From the NCBI GenBank assembly GCA_031258505.1, contig JAIRMT010000095.1, forward strand, positions 1 through 15,846: a stretch of 15,846 bases of DNA, read 5' to 3'. Origin of the DNA: Treponema sp. (GTDB lineage Bacteria; Spirochaetota; Spirochaetia; Treponematales; Breznakiellaceae). How positions within the stretch are numbered: the stretch's first letter is position 1; every line of letters begins with the position of its first letter. The notes under the pieces were generated by a model. That model searched no databases and was not told the origin of the DNA. It saw nothing but the letters and a program-made list of their open reading frames with translations. This document shows, piece by piece, positions 1 through 7,085 of the stretch. A program made the position numbers and the translations under genes.

Positions 1-48
1 TTACGGTTTCTTTATCTTTGCGGCGGCAATCCTTTGTTTAATCATTCG

Positions 49-474
49 CTACGCGCTCGGCAATATACCTCGCTGACCAGTGAGTTCAAGGTAGACCAGT
101 TCCGCCAAGCCGAAGTTCGCGTTCTTGCTAAAGTCTGTAGCATACTCGTCGTAGAGCATATCCTCGTACATCTTGCTTGCGAAACTATTGTCAATGAAGC
201 CTGATTTCGGCACGGTGGCGCGCATTCCATTGAGCAGGTTCTTGATAAGGAAGGTTTCAAGCGCTTCGCACTGCTCGTAGAGCTTGTCTGTCTTGTCGAT
301 ATGCGGTTTCGCGCTTGTCTCGCTGGAAATAGCGGGCTGTTTAACAGCCTTGTCCAGAATAGACGCGAAGCTGGTTCCGGCCTGCGGCGTCTCGCTCAAA
401 GCGCTCGAAACGCCGGTTGAAAGCGAAAAACGCGATTCATTAAGGTATAAGGAGCCAATACTGTCTATGCCCAT
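49..474 (-). CDS. flgJ: FlgJ-like flagellar rod-binding protein
   Basis: A 141-residue protein matching the rod-binding domain found at the N terminus of FlgJ, which helps cap or assemble the periplasmic flagellar rod. The domain occupies roughly residues 65-135, with the pattern LYEQCEALETFLIKNLLNGM followed by SGFIDNSFASKMYEDML. There is no peptidoglycan hydrolase domain, as is usual for the short single-domain spirochetal form. The first 60 residues are Ser/Thr-rich and look disordered. The start ATG lies 4 nt after the flgG stop and has only a weak ribosome binding site, so translational coupling to flgG is likely. The gene ends in TAG. The same frame stays open for 15 more codons to a TAA at the very edge of the window, and I treat this as chance. 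The family is secure from sequence and context; the symbol follows common usage for the N-terminal FlgJ domain. Confidence 0.85.
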   Translation of the reverse strand: MGIDSIGSLYLNESRFSLSTGVSSALSETPQAGTSFASILDKAVKQPAISSETSAKPHIDKTDKLYEQCEALETFLIKNLLNGMRATVPKSGFIDNSFASKMYEDMLYDEYATDFSKNANFGLAELVYLELTGQRGILPSA

Positions 475-478
475 GATG

Positions 479-1279
479 TTATCGCTTTAGGCCAGCGGCA
501 ATACCGAGCATGGAATCGCTGGTCTGGATAGTCTTGGAGTTGAACTCATAAGCCCGCTGGGCAACGATAAGGTCAACCATCTCTTTAGCAACCGAAACAT
601 TGGACATCTCAAGGAACTTGTGCTGAATCTGCCCCATGCCCTCATACCCAGGCCGTCCGGCAATAGAATCGCCAGAGGCTTCGGTTATCTTGAAGAGATT
701 TTCTCCAACCGCCGTCAGCCCCACAGGATTGGGGAAACGGTACAGTTCAATCTGACCGACATCAATAGCCTCATTCTCGTTGATTTGCGGCACAACAACT
801 GAAACCCGCCCGTCTTTGGCAACCGAGATCGTTTCCGGCAGAAAGCCTTCCGGCATCACGATGTCCGGCAGCAGCCAGTAACCATTGGCCGTAACCATGC
901 GCCCGTTTGAATCCACCTGAAACGCTCCATTGCGGGTATAAGCATAGGTTCCATCGTACATCTGAATACGGAAGAACCCATCGCCTATAATCGCCATGTC
1001 GGTCGGGTTCTCCGTGTTTTGCGGCGAACCCTGGGAGAACATACGCTGGGTTGCCGCGAGTCTAACTCCATGCCCCATCTGTATACCAACCGGGACAGTG
1101 GTATCTTCAGTGGCCGGCGTTCCAGCAGTTTTAACGGTCTGGTAGAGCAGGTCTTCAAAATCAGCCCGCATCTTTTTATAGCCGCTGGTATTCACGTTGG
1201 CGAGGTTATTCGAAATCGTGTCAATGTTTGCCTGCTGTCCGATCATACCGGACGCGCCTGTATATAAACTTCGTACCAT
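479..1279 (-). CDS. flgG: Flagellar basal-body distal rod protein FlgG
   Basis: A 266-residue FlgG, the usual length, forming the distal rod of the flagellar basal body; in spirochetes this lies in the periplasm. The N terminus begins MVRSLYTGASGM and carries the rod-protein signature ANIDTISNNLANVNTSGYKK. The C-terminal helix, with MSNVSVAKEMVDLIVAQRAY and NSKTIQTSDSMLG, is the conserved coiled-coil partner segment. A Shine-Dalgarno AAAGGA at about 1288-1293 overlaps the flgF stop codon, so the pair is likely coupled. It follows flgF by 12 nt and precedes the flgJ-like gene by 4 nt, the same order as in other treponemes. It differs from flgF by its shorter middle region and its more canonical N-terminal motif. 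Confidence 0.97.
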   Translation of the reverse strand: MVRSLYTGASGMIGQQANIDTISNNLANVNTSGYKKMRADFEDLLYQTVKTAGTPATEDTTVPVGIQMGHGVRLAATQRMFSQGSPQNTENPTDMAIIGDGFFRIQMYDGTYAYTRNGAFQVDSNGRMVTANGYWLLPDIVMPEGFLPETISVAKDGRVSVVVPQINENEAIDVGQIELYRFPNPVGLTAVGENLFKITEASGDSIAGRPGYEGMGQIQHKFLEMSNVSVAKEMVDLIVAQRAYEFNSKTIQTSDSMLGIAAGLKR

Positions 1280-1291
1280 AATACTATTCCT

Positions 1292-2113
1292 TTAGCCGTT
1301 CATTCTGGCTACTTGATTGATGAGAGTTCCTAGCATGGTGTCGCTGCTCTGAATCGCCTTCTGGTTGGCCTCATAAGCGCGGTTCACTTCGATCATCTGC
1401 ACCATCTCGACAACCGGGTCCACGTTGGAAGCCTCAGTAAAGCCCTGTATCACTCGCGGACGGTCTCCGATTCCAAGAACCTGAGCGTCTCCCGATACAT
1501 CGGTGGAACGGTAGAGACTGGAGCCTTGTTTTTGCAGATAGCGATCAATGTCGAAGTCCACAAGTTTCAGGGTGTCAACAAGCGTGTTTTCACTTTGGCC
1601 CTGCTCATTAAGCATATTTATCCAGACCCTGCCGAGCTTATCAACCTGAAACTCGTTGTCGCCAATCCTGATGGAGCCGTTTTCACCCTGCACTGGATAG
1701 CCTTCTTTGGTTTCGAGAAAGCCTTCTTTGCCAAGCTGGAATGACCCATTCCGCGTATAGCGCTCGCCCCAGGGGGTTGAGACAGCGAAAAAGCCCTTGC
1801 CGTCAAGGGCAAGGTCGAAGTCGCTGTCTGTTTGCTTGAGTCCGCCCTGCTCAAAATTGGTGAACAACTCGTTCAGTTCAACGCCAGTTCCGAGCTTACC
1901 GATAATGGGGGCTGAATCAACCGAACCCATAGGGTTAGTGTGCATCCCATCGTCATTCATGCGTCGCATGAGCATTTCAGGGAATGACTTAAACGAGACC
2001 ACGTCTTTCTTGTAAGCGTCTGCGTCCACGTTAGCCAGGTTATTGGCAATCGCGTCCAGCCGCCACTGTTGCGCCCGCATTCCGCTTGCGCTGGTATACC
2101 AACCTCTTACCAT
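1292..2113 (-). CDS. flgF: Flagellar basal-body rod protein FlgF
   Basis: A 273-residue rod protein of the FlgF/FlgG family, proximal to FlgG in the rod. I place the start at 2113, giving MVRGWYTSASGMRAQQWRLD, because this matches the family N terminus and a strong Shine-Dalgarno (GAGAGGGG, about 2122-2129) lies 8-9 nt upstream. A longer in-frame reading from 2146 adds 11 residues with no such support. The signatures are LDAIANNLANVDADAYKKD near the N terminus and EASNVDPVVEMVQMIEVNRA plus QSSDTMLGTLINQV at the C terminus. It is the first gene of the flgF-flgG-flgJ set seen here and diverges from rfbA across 152 bp. FlgF and a second FlgG copy are hard to separate by motif; the name rests on position and on the less conserved middle region. 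Confidence 0.92.
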   Translation of the reverse strand: MVRGWYTSASGMRAQQWRLDAIANNLANVDADAYKKDVVSFKSFPEMLMRRMNDDGMHTNPMGSVDSAPIIGKLGTGVELNELFTNFEQGGLKQTDSDFDLALDGKGFFAVSTPWGERYTRNGSFQLGKEGFLETKEGYPVQGENGSIRIGDNEFQVDKLGRVWINMLNEQGQSENTLVDTLKLVDFDIDRYLQKQGSSLYRSTDVSGDAQVLGIGDRPRVIQGFTEASNVDPVVEMVQMIEVNRAYEANQKAIQSSDTMLGTLINQVARMNG

Positions 2114-2132
2114 AATGTAGTTCCCCTCTCCA

Positions 2133-2162
2133 TATTTACCATACAATGTTTAATATCGACAA
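2133..2162 (-). promoter_or_regulatory. Possible sigma-70-like promoter of flgF operon (weak)
   Basis: On the minus strand TTGTCG (2157-2162) and TAAATA (2133-2138) are separated by 18 nt and would start transcription just upstream of the flgF ribosome binding site. The -35 match is poor. I saw no convincing flagellar sigma-28 element at the proper spacing, so the true promoter may lie elsewhere in 2114-2265 or the operon may be driven from further away. Confidence 0.25.
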
Positions 2163-2228
2163 AGAGAAGAACTTCATAAGTAAATCTATGCCAAACTTCG
2201 GCAAGCCGCAGTAATATCGCGCTTTCCC

Positions 2229-2257
2229 TTGATATCAACGTACCACAGGGATATAAT
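2229..2257 (+). promoter_or_regulatory. Sigma-70 promoter of the rfb operon
   Basis: TTGATA (2229-2234), a 17-nt spacer, and a perfect TATAAT (2252-2257). The expected transcription start is about 2264, only 2 nt before the rfbA ATG at 2266. The mRNA would therefore be leaderless or nearly so. This fits the absence of a properly spaced Shine-Dalgarno: AAGGA sits directly against the ATG. Confidence 0.8.
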
Positions 2258-2265
2258 ATAAGGAA

Positions 2266-3492
2266 ATGAAAGGTATCATTCTGGCTGGCGGAGTCGGTAC
2301 ACGGCTGTATCCGATTACCAAAGCGGTCTCTAAGCAAATCTTGCCCCTTTACGATAAGCCGATGGTTTACTATCCCCTCTCAGTGCTGATGCTGGCGGGG
2401 ATTAGGGATGTGTTACTTATTTCTACACCACGGGACATTCACCTGTTTGAGGAACTTCTGGGCGCGGGGGACTGGCTGGGAATGCGCTTTGAGTATGCGG
2501 TGCAGGAAAAAGCGCGTGGGCTTGCCGACGCATTCATTGTCGGGGAATCGTTTATCGGCGAGGATTCATGCGTCCTTGTGCTGGGGGACAACGTGTTCTA
2601 TGGTCGGGGGTTCAGCGGTACGCTTCGGGATGCGAGCGCAAGAATCACGCGGAATGGCGGCGGCGCAATCTTTGGCTATTATGTAAAAGACCCCGCTGCT
2701 TATGGCGTGGTTGAGTTTGACGCGGACGGCAAGGCGCTTTCAATCGAAGAGAAGCCAAAACAGCCAAAGTCGCATTACGCGGTTCCGGGACTCTATTTCT
2801 ACGACAACGAAGTGGTGAGCATAGCCAAAGGCATACAGCCCTCGCCGCGTGGCGAAATCGAAATCACGGCAGTGAACAACGCCTATCTTGCCAAAGGCCG
2901 ATTGTCAGTGGAGACGCTTGGTCGGGGCATGGCGTGGCTCGATACTGGCACCTACGACGGTCTGCTTGAGGCTGGCAACTTCATCGCTACCATTCAGAAG
3001 CGGCAGGGTATGTATGTTTCCTGCGTTGAGGAAATCGCCTTTGCCAATGGCTGGATTTCACGGGACGCTCTACTCGAACTTGCCGCCGGCTATAAGACCG
3101 AGTATGGCGAATACCTCAGATTCATCGCCGTTGTAACTTCTAACTCAGAAGTTTTAGATTCTGACTCAAAGGTTTTAGATTCTGACTCAAAGATTAAAAC
3201 TTCTGACCCCACAGTTAAAACTTCTGACTCAAAGGTTTTAACCTCTGACTCAAAGGTTAAAACTTCTGACTCAAAGGTTTTAGATTCTGACTCAAAGGTT
3301 AAAACTTCTGACTCAGAGGTTTTAACCTCTGACCCCACAGTTAAAACTTCTGACTCAAAGGTTAAAACTTCTGACCCCACAGTTAAAACTTCTGACTCAA
3401 AGGTTTTAACCTCTGACCCCACAGTTAAAACTTCTGACTCAGAGGTTTTAACTGGCGGCCCGACCAGCGCGTTAGTGGTGTCAGACACCTAA
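2266..3492 (+). CDS. rfbA: Glucose-1-phosphate thymidylyltransferase with heptad-repeat tail
   Basis: RmlA/RfbA, which makes dTDP-glucose from glucose-1-phosphate and dTTP, the first step to dTDP-L-rhamnose. Residues 1-288 are a full-length enzyme: the nucleotide-binding GGVGTRLYPITKAVSKQ with DKPMVYYPLS, then GDNVFYG, HYAVPGLYFYD, GEIEITAVNNAYL, and WLDTGTYDGLLEAGNFI. Family members usually stop near 290 residues. This one continues for 120 residues made of 16 heptads such as VKTSDSK, VLDSDSK and VLTSDPT, then a short unrelated end. The tail is low complexity, Ser/Thr/Asp/Lys-rich and probably disordered. The start is the canonical MKGIILAGG. The gene leads rfbA-rfbC-rfbD-rfbB, and its stop lies 14 nt before the rfbC start. 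Enzyme identity is certain; whether the tail affects tetramer formation or is merely tolerated is unknown. Confidence 0.97.
   Translation: MKGIILAGGVGTRLYPITKAVSKQILPLYDKPMVYYPLSVLMLAGIRDVLLISTPRDIHLFEELLGAGDWLGMRFEYAVQEKARGLADAFIVGESFIGEDSCVLVLGDNVFYGRGFSGTLRDASARITRNGGGAIFGYYVKDPAAYGVVEFDADGKALSIEEKPKQPKSHYAVPGLYFYDNEVVSIAKGIQPSPRGEIEITAVNNAYLAKGRLSVETLGRGMAWLDTGTYDGLLEAGNFIATIQKRQGMYVSCVEEIAFANGWISRDALLELAAGYKTEYGEYLRFIAVVTSNSEVLDSDSKVLDSDSKIKTSDPTVKTSDSKVLTSDSKVKTSDSKVLDSDSKVKTSDSEVLTSDPTVKTSDSKVKTSDPTVKTSDSKVLTSDPTVKTSDSEVLTGGPTSALVVSDT
3130..3465 (+). repeat. 21-bp tandem array (16 units) in the 3' end of rfbA
   Basis: Sixteen consecutive 21-bp units, exactly in frame, each encoding a heptapeptide. 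Two main unit types tend to alternate: GTTTTA-starting (VL...) and GTTAAA-starting (VK...). A second variable position swaps TCAAAG (Ser-Lys) for CCCACA (Pro-Thr). Neighbouring units form inverted repeats: GTTTTAACC at 3235-3243 pairs perfectly with GGTTAAAAC at 3255-3263. In the first unit AACTTCT and AGAAGTT flank AACTC. One minus-strand frame is also free of stops across the array. No spacers are present, so this is not a CRISPR. Confidence 0.97.
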
Positions 3493-3494
3493 AC

Positions 3495-3500
3495 GGAGGA
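3495..3500 (+). promoter_or_regulatory. Ribosome binding site deciding an ATT start for rfbC
   Basis: GGAGGA at 3495-3500 is the strongest Shine-Dalgarno in the region and is followed by 6 nt and then ATT at 3507. No ATG, GTG or TTG occurs in the rfbC frame between the upstream stop at 3435 and the TTG at 3630, well inside the conserved domain. Initiation at ATT is therefore the only well-placed option. Confidence 0.7.
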
Positions 3501-3506
3501 GCAAAA

Positions 3507-4046
3507 ATTCCATTTACCTTTACCCCTTGTCCTATCAAAGGACTGTACGAGCTTCAGCCGCGAGTTTTCAAAGATGGCCGGGGCTATTTTCTGGAGACGT
3601 ATTCTGAACGCGACTTTCAGAACGCGGGATTGTCAATGCGTTTTGTGCAGGATAACGAATCCTGTTCCGTGAAGGGCGTATTGCGCGGCCTGCACTTCCA
3701 GCGGGAGCATCCGCAAGGCAAACTCGTGCGCGTGATTGCGGGCGCGGTGTTTGATGTGGCTGTGGACATACGCCCGGATTCGCCCACGCGGGGGCAATGG
3801 CACGGGGTGGTTTTAAGCGGGGAAAAGCAGAACCAGTTCTATATACCACCGGGCTTTGCCCACGGCTTTCTGGTCTTAAGCCCCACAACTCTGTTTGCGT
3901 ACAAGTGTACCGACTTCTACCACCCCGAAGACGAGGCCGGCATTATCTGGAACGATTCCGCGCTGGCGATTGACTGGCCTGATATTGGCATGGATTATAT
4001 CCTGTCCGAAAAAGATAAGCGCTTGAGCGCTTTTAAGGAGGTTTAA
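3507..4046 (+). CDS. rfbC: dTDP-4-dehydrorhamnose 3,5-epimerase, probable ATT start
   Basis: RmlC/RfbC, the cupin that epimerises C3 and C5 of dTDP-4-keto-6-deoxyglucose, third step of dTDP-rhamnose synthesis. From ATT 3507 it has 179 residues, the usual size, beginning (M)PFTFTPCPIKGLYELQPRVF. The conserved RGYFLETY, GVLRGLHFQ (base His63), QGKLVRV, FYIPPGFAHGFLVL and AYKCTDFY (Tyr132) all fall close to their usual positions in the family, which supports this start. A TTG start at 3630 would delete about 41 conserved residues. GGAGGA precedes the ATT with 6-nt spacing. The stop is 1 nt before rfbD. ATT is a rare initiator best known from infC. The alternative is that a single-base change or sequencing error (ATG to ATT) has occurred here. 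Confidence 0.92.
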   Translation: MPFTFTPCPIKGLYELQPRVFKDGRGYFLETYSERDFQNAGLSMRFVQDNESCSVKGVLRGLHFQREHPQGKLVRVIAGAVFDVAVDIRPDSPTRGQWHGVVLSGEKQNQFYIPPGFAHGFLVLSPTTLFAYKCTDFYHPEDEAGIIWNDSALAIDWPDIGMDYILSEKDKRLSAFKEV

Positions 4047-4047
4047 C

Positions 4048-4989
4048 ATGATTTGGCTTATCGGTAACAAAGGTATGCTTGGCACTGAGCTTTCCCTGCT
4101 CTTTGCCGAGCGCGGACTCGACTTTGTCGGTACTGACCGCGAAATCGACATCACCGACCCAGCCGCCCTTGAAGCCTTTACCAACGTCAAACAGGCCGAA
4201 GGCAGGCATATCAACTGGATCGTGAACTGCGCTGGCTACACTGCTGTTGATAAAGCTGAGGATGACGTTGAAACTTGCCGCCGACTCAACGTTGACGGAC
4301 CTGGGAACATTGCCGCGCTTGCTGACAAGCTGCACGCGCGTTTCATTCACATCTCAACCGACTATGTCTTCGGCACATACAACAAGCCGTTTTCAACCGG
4401 CGCCAGAGAGAAGCGGCCTTACCTTGAAGCTGATGATACCAATCCCATCGGGGTCTATGCCGCCAGCAAGCGCGACGGGGAAGTCCGCGTCATGGAAAAC
4501 ACATCGGGCGCTTATGTTATCAGAACTTCGTGGCTCTACGGCAAATACGGCAACAACTTCGTAACCACGATGCTGCGGCTCATGCGGGAACGGGACACGG
4601 TTTCTGTGGTCAACGACCAGCGCGGCAGTCCCACCTGGGCCTATGATCTCGCGGACGCCATCTTCAAGCTGATCGACGCGGTGGAGCATCCAATACGGTT
4701 AGCGCCGCCGCCGCACAATATCCCGTCCTTTGGCATATACCATTACACCAACGATGGCGACACCACCTGGTTCGACTTTGCCTGCGCCATTTACCAAAAA
4801 GCGCGGGAACTGGGGCTTTTAACAAAGGACTGCGAAGTTAAGCCGTGCAGCAGCGCGGAGTATCCCTCAAAGGTTACGCGCCCTGACTACTCGGTGCTGG
4901 ATAAGGAGCGCATCAGAAATGAGATACGCATCCTTATTCCAACATGGGAAGAGAGCCTTGAAAAATTTCTTAAGGAGTTGAAAAAATGA
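4048..4989 (+). CDS. rfbD: dTDP-4-dehydrorhamnose reductase
   Basis: RmlD/RfbD, the NAD(P)H-dependent short-chain reductase making dTDP-L-rhamnose, the last step of the pathway. 313 residues. The Rossmann glycine motif GNKGMLG is at residues 6-12, STDYVFG at 103-109, and the catalytic YAASK has Tyr137 and Lys141. The C-terminal substrate-binding part has the usual PSKVTRPDYSVLD. The start ATG follows the rfbC stop by 1 nt, and its Shine-Dalgarno AAGGAGG covers the end of rfbC. It overlaps rfbB by 4 nt (ATGA). Nothing is missing, and it carries none of the heptad repeats seen in rfbA. Confidence 0.96.
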   Translation: MIWLIGNKGMLGTELSLLFAERGLDFVGTDREIDITDPAALEAFTNVKQAEGRHINWIVNCAGYTAVDKAEDDVETCRRLNVDGPGNIAALADKLHARFIHISTDYVFGTYNKPFSTGAREKRPYLEADDTNPIGVYAASKRDGEVRVMENTSGAYVIRTSWLYGKYGNNFVTTMLRLMRERDTVSVVNDQRGSPTWAYDLADAIFKLIDAVEHPIRLAPPPHNIPSFGIYHYTNDGDTTWFDFACAIYQKARELGLLTKDCEVKPCSSAEYPSKVTRPDYSVLDKERIRNEIRILIPTWEESLEKFLKELKK

Positions 4990-6056
4990 GGAAACTAAAC
5001 AATCTTCTGGTAACAGGCGGCATGGGCTTTATCGGCTCTAACTTTATCCGCGCAGTCCTGACTATGCCCGGCTTCGCCGGCAGAATCATAAACCTCGACG
5101 CCCTCACCTACGCGGGAAATCCTGCCAGCCTGAGCGACATCGACAAAGCCTTCGGCGGTAAACGCTACTTCTTTGAGCGCGGCAACATCTGCAACCGGGC
5201 TCTTATCGAAGAAATCTTCTATAAATATGCCATTGATACAGTGGTACACTTTGCCGCTGAAAGCCATGTTGACCGCTCAATACTGGGACCCGAAGCCTTT
5301 ATCAAAACCAACGTGATTGGTACGTTCACCCTGCTTGACGCGGCGCGAAACGCCTGGAGAGACACAGACGGCGTTCTCTTTCACCACGTCAGCACAGACG
5401 AGGTTTACGGCTCCCTGGGGGAAACCGGCTACTTTTGCGAGAACACGCCCTATGATCCCCGCTCGCCCTATTCCGCGAGTAAGGCGTCAAGCGATCACCT
5501 GGTGATGGCGTATCATCACACCTACGGCTTGCCCATAACCCTCTCGAACTGCTCGAACAACTATGGCCAGTATCAGTTCCCTGAAAAGTTCCTCCCACTC
5601 ATGATTCTTAACATGATTGAGGGTAAACCCCTGCCCGTTTATGGCGATGGGAAGAACATCCGCGACTGGCTCTTTGTGCTTGACCACGTTTCCGCTATCT
5701 GGCGCATCCTGACGCGCGGTCGTGATGGCGAAAAGTACAACGCTGGCGGGGAGAACGAGTGGGAAAACATACGCCTGCTCAATACGCTCATTGGCATTGT
5801 GGCGGAAAAGGCGAGTCTCAAGAGGCAGGCAATCGAAACAACCATTACCTATGTAAAAGACCGCCCGGGCCACGACCGGCGCTACGCCATTGACTGCTCC
5901 AAGATAAAGCAAGAGCTGGGCTGGCAACAGAGCGTCGGCTTTGAGGAAGGCTTGGAACAAACCGTAGATTGGTATCTTTCGCACCCTGACTGGATCGCGC
6001 AGATTCGCAGCGGTGAATACCAGAACTGGATAACGCAAAACTACACTGAGCGTTGA
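4986..6056 (+). CDS. rfbB: dTDP-glucose 4,6-dehydratase
   Basis: RmlB/RfbB, the NAD+-dependent extended short-chain dehydrogenase that converts dTDP-glucose to dTDP-4-keto-6-deoxyglucose, second step of the rhamnose pathway. 356 residues, full length. TGGMGFIGS near residue 10 binds NAD, HVSTDEVYG carries the active-site Thr-Asp-Glu (137-139), and YSASK has Tyr162 and Lys166. SNNYGQYQFPEKFLPLMI, DGKNIRDWLFVLDH and KDRPGHDRRYAID complete the family pattern. The start overlaps the rfbD stop as ATGA, with AAGGAG about 9 nt upstream. It is the last gene of the operon. A structured hairpin follows 17 nt after the stop. No glycosyltransferase or ligase is nearby, so the polymer receiving the rhamnose is not revealed. 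Confidence 0.97.
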   Translation: MRKLNNLLVTGGMGFIGSNFIRAVLTMPGFAGRIINLDALTYAGNPASLSDIDKAFGGKRYFFERGNICNRALIEEIFYKYAIDTVVHFAAESHVDRSILGPEAFIKTNVIGTFTLLDAARNAWRDTDGVLFHHVSTDEVYGSLGETGYFCENTPYDPRSPYSASKASSDHLVMAYHHTYGLPITLSNCSNNYGQYQFPEKFLPLMILNMIEGKPLPVYGDGKNIRDWLFVLDHVSAIWRILTRGRDGEKYNAGGENEWENIRLLNTLIGIVAEKASLKRQAIETTITYVKDRPGHDRRYAIDCSKIKQELGWQQSVGFEEGLEQTVDWYLSHPDWIAQIRSGEYQNWITQNYTER

Positions 6057-6073
6057 GGCGCTTTTATCAAAAC

Positions 6074-6116
6074 CGTCGTAAAGTCCCTGTCTTTAGGCAT
6101 GGAGCTTTACGGCGAC
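6074..6116 (+). terminator. Large imperfect hairpin after rfbB; IS605-end-like or terminator
   Basis: GTCGTAAAG and CTTTACGGCGAC form the outer stem and TCCCTG and CATGGAG the inner stem, with small bulges and a TCTTTAGG loop. There is no U-tract. The core AAGTCCCTGTCTTTAGG (6081-6097) differs from AAGCCCTTGCCTTTAAG (7056-7072) by four transitions in 17 nt, and both resemble the subterminal hairpins of IS200/IS605-family elements. It could be an element end, a terminator, or both. Confidence 0.5.
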
Positions 6117-6218
6117 CCGTTGTTATGGGGACTTCGTCGTCATGGCGGCGTCAGACTCACAAAGCGGTCTGCGCGTAAACAGTCCTGTTAAAATTTTTCA
6201 CAAATTTTTAAAAACTAC

Positions 6219-6248
6219 TTGGCAAGAAAAACATTTGCGGATTATTAT
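6219..6248 (+). promoter_or_regulatory. Probable promoter of the GIN-domain gene
   Basis: TTGGCA (6219-6224), an 18-nt spacer and TATTAT (6243-6248). Directly upstream (about 6189-6215) are two A/T tracts resembling an UP element. A very similar A/T arrangement precedes the promoter at 14437. The predicted start near 6255 leaves a short leader containing AGGAG at about 6268-6272. Confidence 0.55.
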
Positions 6249-6278
6249 AGATTAGTTGTTCGTAAAAAAGGAGTTGCT

Positions 6279-7001
6279 ATGTTTCAGAAAATTTTTGTAT
6301 TAGTAGTCTTTGGATTTGTCAATATCAATATGATTTTTGCAACTGGAGAAACTGAAATAATTGGTAATGGGAATATTGTTATAGTGGATAGAACTGTTTC
6401 TTTGCCATTTAACAGTATAGAGTTAACAACAGGACTCATTATAAACCTTTATCAGGCTGATGAACCGCGAATAGAAATAAAAGCAGATTCAGATATAGAG
6501 CCATACATACAAACAGAAATAGATAATAACGTTTTAACCATACAAAGGACTCATGGAGTACGATTGCGGCCAACGGAATGTATCATTTTAGTATATATGC
6601 CCAATATCGCCAGTCTGAAAAGCAGCGGTTCTGGAAGAATAATATTCATGGATACTATAAAAACGGATAATCTGAAATTAGAAATAACAGGCTCTGGAGA
6701 AATAGAAGGGAGAATAGAAAGTGAAAATTTGAACATGAGAATATCAGGGTCAGGAAAGATAAGATTATCAGGAACAAGTAATAAAGCGGTTATAGGAATA
6801 ACCGGCTCCGGTCGTATAGACAGTGAAAACCTTGAAATTGAAAATGCTGAAATAAGCGTAAGCGGTTCAGGTGAAGTAAGAGTAACTGTAAATAATAGAC
6901 TTGAAGGAAGGATTTCCGGTTCTGGCGATATATTGTATAAAGGAAATCCAACAATAACATTTAACAGTTCTGGTTCGGGAGAACTAAGGGCAATACGATA
7001 A
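6279..7001 (+). CDS. Secreted GIN-domain (DUF2807) beta-repeat protein
   Basis: A 240-residue protein with a signal peptide (MFQKIFVLVVFGFVN..., probable cleavage after MIFA) and a head GIN domain of the DUF2807 type. This family is predicted to fold as a beta-helix; its function is not established. At least seven SGSG/TGSG turns recur at regular spacing (KSSGSGRI, ITGSGEI, ISGSGKI, ITGSGRI, VSGSGEV, ISGSGDI, NSSGSGEL), as expected for such a solenoid. The start at 6279 is chosen for its AGGAG with about 6-nt spacing; an upstream TTG at 6219 is inside the -35 element. Base composition is strikingly AT-rich compared with both flanking operons, and IS605-end-like hairpins lie on both sides, which points to acquisition. 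No cysteine lipobox is present, so it is probably periplasmic or surface exposed. Confidence 0.88.
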   Translation: MFQKIFVLVVFGFVNINMIFATGETEIIGNGNIVIVDRTVSLPFNSIELTTGLIINLYQADEPRIEIKADSDIEPYIQTEIDNNVLTIQRTHGVRLRPTECIILVYMPNIASLKSSGSGRIIFMDTIKTDNLKLEITGSGEIEGRIESENLNMRISGSGKIRLSGTSNKAVIGITGSGRIDSENLEIENAEISVSGSGEVRVTVNNRLEGRISGSGDILYKGNPTITFNSSGSGELRAIR

Positions 7002-7055
7002 CAAAAGGGATTTCTGCGCCAATGGAACCAAACTCTCGCGCCGCAGGGCAGCTAC

Positions 7056-7085
7056 AAGCCCTTGCCTTTAAGTCAGGGTTACGAC
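7056..7085 (-). terminator. Short hairpin overlapping the nadE stop; second IS605-end-like copy
   Basis: On the plus strand AAGCCCTTGCC, TTTAA and GTCAGGG form a small hairpin immediately followed by TTACGAC, in which the nadE stop codon lies. It is the counterpart of the 6081-6116 sequence in the same orientation. It may end nadE transcription although no U-run follows. The 7002-7055 stretch otherwise shows only a GC-rich segment, CTCTCGCGCC at 7033, that recurs at 15032. Confidence 0.45.

Noticed and set aside
1..51. Readthrough extension of the flgJ-like gene, or a 14-codon gene at 1-45
   Set aside because: The frame stays open past the TAG to a TAA at position 1, but TAG also ends the DUF503 and SWIM genes normally. 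No ribosome binding site precedes the internal ATG.
2114..2265. Sigma-28 flagellar promoter upstream of flgF
   Set aside because: A GTCGATAT segment resembles the -10 element, but no TAAA lies at the required distance.
3130..3465. CRISPR array
   Set aside because: Units are contiguous 21-mers with no unique spacers and are in frame with rfbA; the same reasoning excludes the arrays at 10795 and 15117.
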